A stretch of 64,000 bases of DNA, from contig CAUEEP010000924.1 of NCBI GenBank assembly GCA_958450365.1, forward strand, positions 806,001 through 870,000. The letters run 5' to 3'. Below are positions 63,896 through 64,000 of this stretch, in pieces. Made by a program: the position numbers and the translations under genes. A model generated the notes under the pieces. It was given only the letters and a program-made list of their open reading frames with translations, was not told where the DNA came from and made no database searches. Each line of letters begins with the position of its first letter. Position 1 is the stretch's first letter. The stretch comes from Mesorhabditis belari (lineage: Eukaryota; Nematoda; Chromadorea; Rhabditida; Rhabditidae).

Positions 63896-64000
63896 AGAAA
63901 TTCAAAGTTTAGAGAAAGACGATGAAACTCGAGTCGCCATCGAAGAGCTCGACGATAGAGTGAAGAATTTGGTTTCGATGCTCGAAGAGATCTCGACCAT
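63896..64000 (+). CDS. Partial exon, acidic coiled-coil protein (paralogue of 62.2 kb gene)
   Basis: After an acceptor (TTGGTCAG) the frame reads EIQSLEKDDETRVAIEELDD and RVKNLVSMLEEIST to the window end. The spacing and pattern (DDxxxRVxIEE..) resemble DDFEARVLIEIRKLIS in the neighbouring gene. The rest lies beyond the window. Confidence 0.45.

Overview
The window is eukaryotic and almost certainly from a nematode. The genes have many short GT-AG introns, some only 35-45 bases. Two multi-exon genes encode seven-transmembrane receptors, one of them with features of the nematode str/srh chemoreceptor type. Most of the remaining DNA is Tc1/mariner, piggyBac and hAT debris and tandem repeats. 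The exact species cannot be told from the sequence. Gene models below were built by hand from reading frames, splice sites and intron phases; no homology search was run.

Layout: 1-4.2 kb is repeats plus a dead mariner (1936-3145). 4.3-8.3 kb (-) is a five-exon, four-helix membrane protein gene whose last intron carries a palindromic MITE and GGATC arrays. 9.4-9.7 kb (-) is an unassigned coding exon next to a 32-bp minisatellite. 10.3-21.2 kb (+) is a 22-exon CUB-domain surface protein gene with an open frame of 1009 codons; nearly every long intron carries its own tandem repeat or transposon. 21.25-25.7 kb (-), convergent with it, is a complete 333-codon serpentine receptor gene. 28.5-31.6 kb (+) encodes a PH-like domain followed by a histidine/glycine tail. 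34.2-37.8 kb (-) encodes a 255-aa secreted protein with five CY-x-DG-x-CY modules in symmetric phase-1 exons. 38.2-42.2 kb is mariner fragments and a piggyBac copy containing two MITEs. 42.25-47.4 kb (-) is a second seven-helix receptor gene, with a full Tc1 element inserted in a coding exon. 48-62 kb is mostly mobile DNA: a hAT-like MITE with 8-bp target duplications, mariner MITEs, Tc1-like remnants, an LTR fragment with a primer-binding-site-like sequence, 18S-rRNA-like fragments and two copies of a Cys-rich peptide exon. 62.2-63.1 kb (+) is a small acidic coiled-coil gene, and the window ends in a similar exon.

The genes do not form an operon or pathway. What they share is extracellular or membrane function (CUB protein, Cys-module protein, Cys-rich peptides, two receptors, a four-helix protein). 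The DNA between and inside them has been remodelled by at least four DNA-transposon groups and by minisatellite growth, yet several reading frames remain intact across all exons.
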